A DNA stretch of 64,000 nucleotides from Rhynchopus sp. YZ270_cl-10. Taxonomy: Eukaryota; Euglenozoa; Diplonemea; Diplonemida; Diplonemidae. Both the position numbers and the translations under genes were made by a program. This document shows, in pieces, positions 50,859 to 59,488 of this stretch; the stretch's first letter is position 1; each line of letters opens with the position of its first letter. The notes below the pieces were generated by a model. It searched no databases. It saw only the letters and a program-made list of their open reading frames with translations, and was not told the origin of the DNA. Location of the stretch: assembly GCA_964035575.1 (NCBI GenBank), contig OZ037853.1, positions 1,024,501-1,088,500 of the forward strand. Direction: 5' to 3'.

Positions 50859-50992
50859 ACCCACTTCCACAACGGAAAGGTGCCATCTAATTATGCTTCC
50901 CTTTCCTGCACCTTGCCTGGGTAACTCCACGCAGGAAGATACGTAAAGATAGATGCACATATCTCGTTTCCTTCACAACCACCACCCCACCC

Positions 50993-51030
50993 CTCTTCTT
51001 CCTGCCCTCCCCACACACCTGTCCCCACAG
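50993..51030 (+). promoter_or_regulatory. Pyrimidine tract and AG before Ubl-WD40 gene 6
   Basis: CTCTTCTTCCTGCCCTCCCC, then ACACACCTGTCCCCACAG, ending 22 nt before the ATG at 51053. Confidence 0.45.
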
Positions 51031-51052
51031 AACAGAGTTACTCCCCCTGAAA

Positions 51053-52153
51053 ATGGATATCACAGGACACTTCGAGTCTGCAAGCTGTGTGATAGAAGTG
51101 GACGGGAACGCCACCCTTGCACAGGTGAAGGGGAAGCTTGTTGCGGAGCTTGGTGTGCCAGGTGCTCGGCGTGTTGGTATGCGGATGAAAGGCGGTGGCG
51201 ACATTGGCAACGACGACTTGCGCATCTGCGACACGGCGATGGATGAGGGATGTGCCGTTGAGCTGTACTGCACTGGTGCCAACATCACTCCTGGGGTGAT
51301 ACCACGTTCGGAGGAGAGAGAGAAGACTGCCTCACTTACACTCTCCCCATGTGATAGGTACCTTGCAGTGATGTGGTATCTGGGGGGTCTGTCCATCTTC
51401 GACACGGAAACACATGAGAGTCTGTGCAGCTTCCCTTGCTTTTCTAATTCCACCCCAGCATTCTCACCTTGCAGTGAGTGGATCTCATGCGTAAACAGGG
51501 ACACGCAGTATGCTGAAGTTCATGACGTGAAGGCAGGTGCATTGAAGCACTCCTTTGGAGTCGCAGGTGAAAAGAGGTGGACCACGGCATGGTCACCCTG
51601 TGGAACAAGGCTGTTGTCGTGCTGCAGGAAGGGTTTGCAGGTGTGGGACATTGCAACAGGCGTTGTTGTGCATGAATGGAGCCACATTGTGGAGTGCAAG
51701 TACGTCATGCTTGTGACAGGCAGCAGGGTAGGTACGTTTAGAGATTACAGCAAACTGGTCACCATCTGGGACTACACGACAGGGGTGGAGGTGCGTGTTC
51801 TGGCATGCCCTTGGGATATTAATCATGTCGCCCTATCACCAAACCAGCGTTTCATTGCAGCGTGTTGCAAAAAATATGTGCGTGTCTGGAACATTGAAAC
51901 AGGCGAATGTGTATTTGAAGACGTGTCAGAAGACAGCGGGGTAGATGTTGCTGTGTCCAACGACATTGTTGCTGTCTACTCTTTTGGGATATTGCGCGCA
52001 TGGTCCCTCTCAACAAGGAAGCAACTGGTGCACCGTGACTTTGAGCACGATACATATGACGAATATTTCGGTATTGCCATCAGCACCTGTGGTGTGGCGA
52101 TGTACGCAGGGGATGAGGGTGTTGAGATTGTTGACATCTCACACCTGTCTTGA
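51053..52153 (+). CDS. Ubl-WD40 protein 6
   Basis: A 366-residue intact member starting MDITGHFESASCVIEVDGNA. The first WD40 blade (LGGLSIFDTETHESLCSF) resembles gene 1 at 30323 more than its array neighbours, and blades 4-6 carry unique changes (VGTFRDYSKLVTIWDY; LRAWSLSTRKQLV, where the usual VW and G are altered). It ends VEIVDISHLS. The most divergent member in the array, though no motif loss prevents folding. The 3' flank has the family motif again. Confidence 0.85.
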   Translation: MDITGHFESASCVIEVDGNATLAQVKGKLVAELGVPGARRVGMRMKGGGDIGNDDLRICDTAMDEGCAVELYCTGANITPGVIPRSEEREKTASLTLSPCDRYLAVMWYLGGLSIFDTETHESLCSFPCFSNSTPAFSPCSEWISCVNRDTQYAEVHDVKAGALKHSFGVAGEKRWTTAWSPCGTRLLSCCRKGLQVWDIATGVVVHEWSHIVECKYVMLVTGSRVGTFRDYSKLVTIWDYTTGVEVRVLACPWDINHVALSPNQRFIAACCKKYVRVWNIETGECVFEDVSEDSGVDVAVSNDIVAVYSFGILRAWSLSTRKQLVHRDFEHDTYDEYFGIAISTCGVAMYAGDEGVEIVDISHLS

Positions 52154-52767
52154 ACCCACTTCCACAACGGAAAGGTGCCATCTAGTCTTGGCTTTCCTTT
52201 CCTGCACCTTGCCTGGGTAACTCCACACGGGAAGATACGTAAAGATAGAAGCTCGTTGTGGGAGTGGGTTGGCAATGGAGACCGCGCCGTTCCGCTGTGG
52301 CTTTTTGCATACTCGAAACCACTACCCGTCCTGATGTGGGAAGGTGGGAGGACCTCTAACTGGGCGAGAAGTATTCTCTTGTTTTTTTTTCTTTTTCTGT
52401 GGAAGCGTACAACTAACAAACTCTCCCCCTGTTTCGTTTCCCATTTTTCCTGCGTGGGTGAAGATAGTTATTGACACCCTTGCAAAGTGAAAACATATCT
52501 TTCCTTCACAAACCCCCTCATCTTCTGCCCTCCCCACACACCTGCCCACGGACACCACAGGACACTTCGACATCCCCCGAACAACCGTCTTTGCCGACAG
52601 AGACAGCCACCATCTTCAACCCCCCATCTTCCATGGACCCACTTACACACGCATACCATCTAACCACAGTCCACTTCATACAGACCACCGCCCCCACCCC
52701 ACACACCCCCCTCCCCCTCCTCCTCCTCCCCCTCATGTAAACAAATTGAACAAAAAAAACAAAAAAA
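52154..52767. other. 3' flank of the array with a Ubl-WD40 leader relic
   Basis: Family 3' motifs to about 52320. At about 52500-52575 the Ubl-WD40 leader (CTTCTGCCCTCCCCACACAC) and a decayed start (GGACACCACAGGACACTTCG) remain without any following gene, so a further copy once began here. 52600-52740 is C-rich (CCACCTCC-like), possibly the leader of the gene at 52768. Confidence 0.6.
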
Positions 52768-54096
52768 ATGGAAAATGTAAACTGGGCGAGCGGGGCCCTG
52801 GGGAGCCGGGTTGTCGACGAGTCGGGGCGCGGGATGCCGGAGCTGCAGTGGCTGCTGGACGGGGACTCCTCTGGGCAGCCCCCTGCACAACGCTACGTTC
52901 CGCATACGGTGACACTGCAGCTGCCTGCACGCGAGAGGGACACTATGCTACGCTATGTGGGATGGAACACAACACGGTCTAGCCGTGGCAGCCACCCCTC
53001 CATTGTTGCCATCTCCTCAGGCAGCTCACTGCACTCCATGCACCGTCTCATCAAGGCGCAGGCAAAGCCCGGGGTCGGCATGCAGATCTGGTTCCTCCCT
53101 GGGGGGATCCATCCGGAACAACAATTTCTCCGATTAGAAATCATAGCAAGCTTTGATCCAGCGCCTCCAGAGTTTGGGTACAACATCTGCGAGGTTTTTG
53201 CATTAGAAAACGCTCCGATTATGTCTGGAGTTGCGCAACCAACCTCCACTCCAACTCCCACCCCTACCCCTACTCCAATCACCCATACCCCACCCCGCTC
53301 CTTTATTAAACCCCCAAATGTTCATAACAATGCCCTATCTTCGGTCCTAGATGGACTTACTGAGGATATTCTAAAATTAAAGACGATCCGGTCTCCACAA
53401 GCCATTCGTGGTGTCAGCGGGGGAAGCGTTGCAGCAGGATCACCAAGCGAAGCATATAGCGAGAGGGGCGGAAGAGATGATCTGGTTCTCCGAGTGGAGC
53501 AACTGGAGCGCGCGGTAGAAGGGTTGCAACGTGGGAGCACCTCAGAGGCTAATTTGGATGTATTATCGGAGCGGCTTGAAGCAAGGTTTTTACGCCGTCT
53601 TAACGATAAAGTAGACGATGCAATCGCAAAATTCGCCTTTACCTTAGCACAAAAGGGAGGCTCCATCTCCCCCTCTGGTAAGGTCCACACTGAGAAGAAG
53701 GCCTCCCCGCGGAAGGTGAATACAACTACAACAACAACCACCCGGTATGCGTACGGTGGTGCGGAGATGCTCGAGGCGCCTAGGGGAGATGCAGCAACGC
53801 TAGAAGGCTCGTTGGGTGCTGCTGAGACCACTGTTGGGAGCAGGGCGGACGATGTGTCGTACTTATTGTACCATCACAAAGAAGAGCACCTAAGGCACGT
53901 TGCAAATGCACTGCGAAGTGGTGTCGGAGGTGGAGGTGGAGGTGGAGGAGGAGGTGGAGGTGGAGGTGGAGGAGGAGGTGGAGGTGGAGGTGGAGGTGGA
54001 AGTGGCTTGGACAGGACCGCGGAAGGGCTGCGATCCCCGCTAACACCGCACACCGTGAGCTCGCATCTAGTCAACACACCAATGCCGTATGGGTGA
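52768..54096 (+). CDS. Unrecognised protein with coiled coil and 25-glycine tract (442 aa)
   Basis: Starts MENVNWASGALGSRVVDESG after an A-rich leader. Residues ~25-150 look like a compact beta-rich domain (YVPHTVTLQLPARERDTML; IWFLPGGIHPEQQFLRLEII; YNICEVFALENAP). A galactose-binding/discoidin-like fold of the kind found in ciliary and centrosomal proteins is possible but weakly supported. A Pro-Thr repeat follows (PTSTPTPTPTPTP), then a predicted coiled coil about 235-295 (DDLVLRVEQLERAVEGLQRG; LSERLEARFLRRLNDKVDD), then 25 consecutive glycines (387-411, codons GGA/GGT at 53926-54000), and a short tail. The glycine tract uses the same hexanucleotide as the NACHT linker. The function is unknown; a structural or cytoskeletal role would fit the layout. 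Confidence 0.75.
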   Translation: MENVNWASGALGSRVVDESGRGMPELQWLLDGDSSGQPPAQRYVPHTVTLQLPARERDTMLRYVGWNTTRSSRGSHPSIVAISSGSSLHSMHRLIKAQAKPGVGMQIWFLPGGIHPEQQFLRLEIIASFDPAPPEFGYNICEVFALENAPIMSGVAQPTSTPTPTPTPTPITHTPPRSFIKPPNVHNNALSSVLDGLTEDILKLKTIRSPQAIRGVSGGSVAAGSPSEAYSERGGRDDLVLRVEQLERAVEGLQRGSTSEANLDVLSERLEARFLRRLNDKVDDAIAKFAFTLAQKGGSISPSGKVHTEKKASPRKVNTTTTTTTRYAYGGAEMLEAPRGDAATLEGSLGAAETTVGSRADDVSYLLYHHKEEHLRHVANALRSGVGGGGGGGGGGGGGGGGGGGGGGGGGSGLDRTAEGLRSPLTPHTVSSHLVNTPMPYG

Positions 54097-54800
54097 GAAG
54101 GAGGGAGGAGGAGGAGGAAGGTGGAGAGACAAATAAGGAGGAATGTCTAGTCAAAAAAAAAAAGTTTTTTTAAAAAAGGTTTTTCTTGTAAAAGAGTTCA
54201 AATTCATCGTCAGAGTTTTCTTTAGTTTTTTTTTCAGTATGTGAAAACAGTTTTTTCTTGTAGAGTGTCGTTGTATTTTTAGTAAACACGTAGTATTTGA
54301 CAAAATGCTCGAGTGGAAGCGAACAACAAACAACACCTAAATTTTTCCTCTTCCCGTTTTGATCCTTTTGAGCAACAAGCAAAGAGTAACGAGTCTCTCG
54401 AGCATTTTTGGTTCTTTTCTACGTTTTGCAAAACATGCGACATAAAAAGAAAGATAGGAACATTGTTGTTGATCTCTCCTCCTATGCTATCAATTTATTG
54501 ATTGCATATGACGAAAATACTATTTCTTTCTTTTGGATGCGTCCAATGAAAATCACTTTGTATAGAAGAGCTCAAGAATGTAGGTTTTATTATTTTTACG
54601 CACACTACTTTGTGAGCGGAAAGTGTTATGCTGTTCGCTTGCCCTAACCGTGCTCCGAAACACCATCACCAATTAGAGTGTGTGTGGAAGCGTCAACGCA
54701 TCAAACAACTACAAGAAAAGGGTGAGGGAAGGACAAGATGACACATTTTTTATTTTGAAAACTTGGTTGTAGTGTAGCCACCCTAGAGTGTGCTCCACTA
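54097..54800. other. AT-rich region left of the transposon
   Basis: No gene. Contains a repeat shared with 44889-44948 (at 54541-54600) and, at about 54754-54800, the reverse complement of the TAGTGGAG...CACTACAACCAAG module. The transposon's TA target (54799-54800) lies at the very edge of that module. Confidence 0.55.
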
Positions 54801-56204
54801 CAGTGTGACACAGAATTAATGGCCGATGACGACATTTTGTAAAAATTGTTATATTATTCTAAAAAATAGGCAAAATTTGACTCATTTCATTGCATTTTCA
54901 ACTGGCCGTGTATGAAAAGTGTGTGTGTGGGGAAAATATTAACATGGAAATATCCCTTTTTGGTAAAAAAGGGTGTATGTGTAAAAAAAAAAAATACAGT
55001 GTAGCAGTACAAACGAGTGGGTGTACAAAAATAAATAGAGCATGCATTAGTATTTTGTGTGCATTCCGTTGGAATTGCGAACTGCGTCTAGGCGTCGTGG
55101 CATTGACATGATGTAACGTGCAACGAAGCTATTGTCCATCTTGGACCATTCCTTGTTGATGGCACGTTTAAGTGCTGACACGTCTTTGGGCTCCCGTTCG
55201 TTGACTGCAGTCTGCAGCTTGGCCCACAGGTTCTCAATAGGATTGAGATCAGGGGAGTTGCCTGGCCAGTCAGCTTTAGGGAGGAACGAGAAAGGTTGGG
55301 AGGAGAGGAATGCTTGAGTAACGTTCGCAGTGTGGCAGGGTGCCCCATCCTGCTGAAACGTGTAGCTACTGTCAGGCAGGAGTTCTTTTATTTCTTTGAG
55401 CGCTTTCTGTAAGACGAGCGTACGGTACTTCTCTGCATTGAGAGCACCGTCATAGAAATAGAGCTTCGTCTTACCTCTGGTGGTGATTCCTCCCCAGACG
55501 TGAACCTTCTGCGTAGCCCTGACCTTATCAACGGTTGGGGGCGGCTCATCACCATCTGCAACCCAGACAACATCGTTCTTCTTGCTCACCCGAGAAAAAA
55601 GCCAAAAGTCTTTTTCATCGGTGAACATCACCTTTGACCAGTCGGTGTTTCGATGCGTTTCAGCAAACTCTATCCGGGCAGTGATGTTCTTTTCCGAGAG
55701 CTTTGGTTTGCTCTTCGTTTGAACGGGCTTCAGCCCCTTCTCCTTCAGGCACCTGCGGACACTCTCCCTCAAAATCTGTAGTCGCGACGCTACTTTCCTG
55801 CAAGACTGAAACCGCTTGCCCCGCATGTGTCTAACCACCCTATTCTTAACGGTGTCGGTGGTGGCCGATCTCTTGCGTCCCCTCCCTGGCTTGTCCGAAA
55901 AATTCCGCTCTCCAGCGCGGTACTCCTTCACCCACCTACCCAAACTCCTCTTCGCAACGTTCAGCAACTCCGCCACCTCATCATGGCTCTTACCGCCAAC
56001 AACGACTAGCGACGCTGCCTGTAGGCGCAACCCTTCCCTCGTGGCCTCAGTGTTCACTTTACCCTTAACCATTATATTTTTGCTTTTATTGTGTTCCTGG
56101 GCGTAAATATTTTATGTTTTGGGGGTGTTTTGAATATGTCCTTGTCAAAATTTGCCGTTTTTTTATAAAATGTCTTCATCGGCCATTAATTCTGTGTCAC
56201 ACTG
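54801..56204 (-). mobile_element. Tc1/mariner-type transposon, complete (DD37E)
   Basis: 1,404 bp with terminal inverted repeats of about 45 bp (starting CAGTGTGACACAGAATTAAT; two mismatches between ends, at TIR positions 30 and 39) and TA target duplications at 54799-54800 and 56205-56206. It carries a single uninterrupted transposase gene on the minus strand. TIRs this well matched and an open gene indicate a young, potentially active element. It inserted at the TA that terminates a copy of the TATAGTGGAG module; removing it restores TATAGTGGAGCACACT (read on the minus strand). Confidence 0.95.
55047..56072 (-). CDS. Tc1-like transposase, DD37E
   Basis: A 341-residue transposase with no stops. 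Two helix-turn-helix DNA-binding units: residues ~20-55 (SHDEVAELLNVAKRSLGRWV) and ~85-115 (SCRKVASRLQILRESVRRCL), with the linker GRGRKRS acting as an AT-hook/NLS-like element. The catalytic triad is D152 (MFTDEKDFWLF), D242 (FQQDGAPCHTA) and E280 (SPDLNPIENLW), with 37 residues between the last two, so the class is DD37E rather than the DD34E of canonical Tc1. WGGI and NPIENLW are typical of the superfamily. The enzyme cuts and pastes the element through TA sites. All key residues are present; it should be active if expressed. Confidence 0.95.
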   Translation of the reverse strand: MVKGKVNTEATREGLRLQAASLVVVGGKSHDEVAELLNVAKRSLGRWVKEYRAGERNFSDKPGRGRKRSATTDTVKNRVVRHMRGKRFQSCRKVASRLQILRESVRRCLKEKGLKPVQTKSKPKLSEKNITARIEFAETHRNTDWSKVMFTDEKDFWLFSRVSKKNDVVWVADGDEPPPTVDKVRATQKVHVWGGITTRGKTKLYFYDGALNAEKYRTLVLQKALKEIKELLPDSSYTFQQDGAPCHTANVTQAFLSSQPFSFLPKADWPGNSPDLNPIENLWAKLQTAVNEREPKDVSALKRAINKEWSKMDNSFVARYIMSMPRRLDAVRNSNGMHTKY

Positions 56205-56211
56205 TATATTA

Positions 56212-56550
56212 CCGTCTTTTGAAAAAATATGGACCAGAAGAAACATGGACTAGAATAATCATGGACCTTTTGGGATATTTTTTTTCTATGGACCAATTTT
56301 TCTGGTCCGACATCTATGTGAGGATTTTTTGAACTTGTGCAGAACTTTGTCAGGGAGTCGCGCGCGCGAAGCGCGTGCGACGACCGCTTGTGTGGGGAGA
56401 AAGCTCGGAATGGGTTTTTAGCATCCACAACACAGATGGACCAGAAAAAACATGGGCCAGAATAATGATGGACCAGAACAATTATGGACCTTTTGGGGAT
56501 TTAAATTTTTATGGACCAATTTTTCTGGTCCATATTTTTTCAAAAGACGG
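56212..56550. mobile_element. MITE-1, 339 bp, TA-flanked
   Basis: Terminal inverted repeat CCGTCTTTTGAAAAAATATG extending to GACCAGAA (about 28 bp), TA at 56210-56211 and 56551-56552. The interior has imperfect direct repeats of ATGGACCAGAA/ATTATGGACC and a GC-rich palindrome GCGCGCGAAGCGCG. There is no coding capacity. It abuts the Tc1-like element almost directly but shares no TIR with it. Confidence 0.85.
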
Positions 56551-56694
56551 TATTTTGTTTTATTTTTTCTTTCATAGATGTGAACGAAAATGGAATAGCG
56601 TTTTTCAAAAAAAGAATTACCCTGTTACGAAACACTTTGGCTCGAAGTTGTATCACCGACTACTTCTTGTCAATACCAACAGAAAATATTTTAT

Positions 56695-57173
56695 ATGGTG
56701 CTTCCCGGGGGGTATGCATTTCACAAATTTTCAATTCAATTCACAACTTTTCACAACTATTCACAACTTTTCACTACCCTTTTTTCTCTCGTTGGTGAAG
56801 CTTTTAAACGCCGGCATTTGCATTTCCGGAATCCGTCCGGCCAGTGGTGGGGTCAATTTGCCGAAATGGACAAGTTCTCGTCATTTCCGCACATCACACA
56901 GTACACAGGTACACAGGTACACCACATCACGTTCTATCTTGTGAATCCCAGCGTGCCCCTCAATGGGTGGGTCACCACCCGCCCAAAAAAAAAGCACTCA
57001 CAAAAAAAAAATCAATTCACAACTTTTCACAACTTTTCACATTTTTTCACAACTTTTCACCACTTTTCGCCAGCCTTCACAATTTTGTAGCAGTTTTCGT
57101 GTGGTGAAAATTTGTGAAAACTTGTCACATTTTGTGAAAATTTGTGAAATGCACACCCCCCGGGAAGCACCAT
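56695..57173. mobile_element. MITE-2, 479 bp
   Basis: Terminal inverted repeat ATGGTGCTTCCCGGGGGG, continuing TATGCATTTCACAAATTTTC at the left and TGTGCATTTCACAAATTTTC (complement) at the right. It is flanked by TAT on both sides (a 2-3 bp target duplication). The interior carries arrays of TTCACAACTTTTCACAAC. No coding capacity. Confidence 0.85.
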
Positions 57174-57386
57174 TATAGATCTAGTGTCGGGATATGTGCA
57201 AAAGCACACACCTTTGTGATAGCTCACCGCAATTTTTTTCTTTTTATTTTTCTTCAAGTATTTTTCTTCTTTCTTTTCTTTTCTTTTGTATTAGATTTCT
57301 AGGGGTGCTTTTCTTGGGCAGTGGGGTGGGTAATGGGGTATCTTATTTGTGCCCTGACGTCGAACCAAAAAGGAGTTACGCCAGGT
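57174..57386. other. T-rich stretch before the rRNA fragment
   Basis: Mostly TTTTC-type sequence. GGGGTATCTTATTTGTGCCC with TGACGTCG at about 57336-57363 is repeated as GGGGTATCTTATTTGTACCC with TGACGTAG at about 57458-57486, the latter inside the variable helix of the rRNA fragment. Confidence 0.5.
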
Positions 57387-57705
57387 AAAGCGAATGATTG
57401 GAGGAATTGGGGAAATCGCTTCCTCGACCTATTCTCAAACTTTAAATGGGCGTGAGCTCGGGGTATCTTATTTGTACCCTGACGTAGAATCCTGGTTCTA
57501 AGTGGGCCACTTCTGGTAAGCAGGACTGGCGACGCGGGATGAACCGAGAGCTGACTTAAGGTGCCCGAGTGGTCGCTCATCAGATCCCACAAAGGGTGTA
57601 GGTTCATCTAGACAGCAGGACGGTGGCCATGGCATCCGATAATGAGTGTGTAACAACTCACCTGCCGAATGAACCTGTCCCGAAAATGGATGGTGCTATC
57701 AAGCG
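57387..57705 (+). rRNA. 28S (LSU) rRNA fragment, probably a pseudogene
   Basis: Matches a conserved internal part of large-subunit rRNA. The order is AAGCGAATGATTGG, ACCTATTCTCAAACTTTAAA, a variable helix, GTGGGCCACTTCTGGTAAGC, GGACTGGCGACGCGGGATGA, AGGACGGTGGCCATGG, GAGTGTGTAACAACTCACCT and AAAATGGATGG. The universally conserved stretch after GGCCATGG (normally AAGTCGGAATCCGCTAAGG) is shortened to CATCCGATAATG. This indicates a decayed or retro-inserted copy rather than functional rDNA. Only about 320 bp are present, with no flanking rDNA. Confidence 0.85.
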
Positions 57706-57828
57706 ACCAACTCGCTGATCAAGATCCCACAAAGGAAAATGGGTGTTACGCAGCAATCGATTGAGTGGCTCCTGTGCAGTTTTGAACAAAAATTCTAAAA
57801 CACAATTTTTCTTATGTCAACCTCATGA

Positions 57829-57986
57829 AGGAGGAAATAGAAACAAAGCATTTTTGAACACACTTTTTGCGGTTCTGGGGGACGAACCGCGCTGCAGAGC
57901 CACTCCCTCACCAAACAGGTTCGAGGTGTGTGCGCTTCACAACCTGTCTCCCATGGGTTTTATCGTTGAGTGTTACGTTTCTATTT
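57829..57986 (+). repeat. Short interspersed repeat R2, copy 3
   Basis: GAGGAAATAGAAAC at the left and GTTTCTATTTTG at the right, with the core GGGGGACGAACCGCGC and CAGGTTCGAGGTGTGTGCG as in the other copies. Confidence 0.7.
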
Positions 57987-58609
57987 TGTTGCAATGAAAA
58001 AATGAATACAACCCTTCTTTTCAAACGCGTAGTGTGGGGGGGGTTTTTGTACAACTGTAAAAGTCGGTGAAAAAAGTGCAGACACAGTGGGGTGGGGTTT
58101 TTTTTTGTATTAGTGGCCTTGTTACACGTGTACCAAGCAACTTTTCTTACATAACAAGCAAACTGCTTGTTATTACATTTGCTTGTTGCACGTGGACAAG
58201 CCCAACGTGTATGATTTGATAGTACCCCCCTCTCCCCTCCCTCTTCTTTCTTTATTATATTCTCTTCTTTGTTATATAATACACGAGACCTCACACCCCG
58301 CCGCAGTTTTGTTCTTTACTCGGGGACTTTCCTCGCTCCGTAGTGCTGTGGGGGACAAAGAGGTTACGTGTTTATCGAGCGGTTGGTGAACCGCCTCCGT
58401 TCTCTTGCAAGTGCACTGTTTCACGAGCGGGCTGTTGTATTTCAAGTCAACTTTTTGTTCGACACCAAAGCGCAGATCCTGCGTCTGCGTGCAGAGGTGT
58501 GTGCACTTCACATACCGTTTCTTGCTTGGTGCCTGCGTCCGCCGATGAACTACCTTCTCCACCTCATCACACCAACACAACAGGGAAAAGGCTTTGGTGA
58601 CACAAAAAT
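57987..58609. other. 5' flank of Ubl-LRR gene E
   Basis: Contains a foldback around 58120-58200 (AACAAGCAAACTGCTTGTT core, with CACGTGTACCAAG and its near-complement outside). About 58410-58600 is duplicated upstream of gene F (60377-60575) and encodes a protein-like frame, HERAVVFQVNFLFDTKAQIL, in both. The last 60 bp contain CACCAACACAACAGGG, shared with gene A. Confidence 0.5.
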
Positions 58610-59488
58610 ATGGATTTGACAGTCAAGGGGTGGAACGGAGAGAAGGATACGGTGGAGCTGGGTGAGGATGACACACCTGCGGTGATGCGTCGGAAGGTGG
58701 CGTCTGCAGTGGGGTTGCCTGAAGACGGCTTTGTGATGAGTTTCGGCGGGGAGGCGGTGGACGAAGGATACGACATGACGCAGCTGAGTGCTGGAGACAC
58801 GGTTGTGTTGACGAAGGTGACGAAATACGAGGCCAGAGCAGCACTTCATGCGTTGGGTGAGACCGATATCACTGCTGGGAGGCTGGAGACTGTGAGGGAT
58901 CCTGAGGTGGCGTGTTTGCTTCTGCAGGCGGAGGTTGTGACGGTGATTTCTGATAACTTTTTGTGGAACGCATCGTTGACGAGTCTTGATCTGAGTGCTG
59001 AGTCTGTTGTGACTCGCATTGGGAACTGCTTTCTTAGGAACTGCACTTCATTGACAAGCGTCGACCTTTCTGGGTTGATCCATGTTACACAAATTGGCAC
59101 CTACTTCCTTCATGGATGCAGTGCTTTGCGTACACTGGACTTAACAGCACTAAGCAGCATTACACACTTTAAGAGTAACTTTCTTGCGGGATGCAGGTCT
59201 TTGCGTAACCTGGACTTATCACCACTAAGCAGTGTTACGAAAGTTGACGCCTACTTCCTTAATGGATGCAGGTCTTTGCGCACATTGGACTTATCACCAC
59301 TCAGCAGTGTTACGCAGGTTGGGGACCAAGTCCTGAACGGATGCACTTCGTTGAGGAGCATCTACCTCACCGGCTGCAGCGATGTTGTGTCGAGCGCAGT
59401 GAGGAAAGAAAAACTGTGGGGTTTAGTGGTTGAATCCCGTCCGAACCTAGCAGAGACGAACCACTTGAGGAATCCCGCAAGTGACTGA
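58610..59488 (+). CDS. Ubl-LRR protein, gene E
   Basis: 292 residues. Ubl domain 1-72 (MDLTVKGWNGEKDTVELG), linker, five LRR units (e.g. SLRNLDLSPLSSVTKVDAYF) and the SLRSIYLTGCSDVV cap. After VVESRP the usual KRSRDEPLEESRKRLR tail is replaced by NLAETNHLRNPASD: one base is missing in CCGAACCTAGCAGAG relative to CCGAAACGCAGCAGAG of other copies, so the basic, NLS-like tail is lost and the protein ends slightly early. The folded part is intact. If the tail directs nuclear import, this copy would differ in location; otherwise the change may be neutral. Confidence 0.82.
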   Translation: MDLTVKGWNGEKDTVELGEDDTPAVMRRKVASAVGLPEDGFVMSFGGEAVDEGYDMTQLSAGDTVVLTKVTKYEARAALHALGETDITAGRLETVRDPEVACLLLQAEVVTVISDNFLWNASLTSLDLSAESVVTRIGNCFLRNCTSLTSVDLSGLIHVTQIGTYFLHGCSALRTLDLTALSSITHFKSNFLAGCRSLRNLDLSPLSSVTKVDAYFLNGCRSLRTLDLSPLSSVTQVGDQVLNGCTSLRSIYLTGCSDVVSSAVRKEKLWGLVVESRPNLAETNHLRNPASD

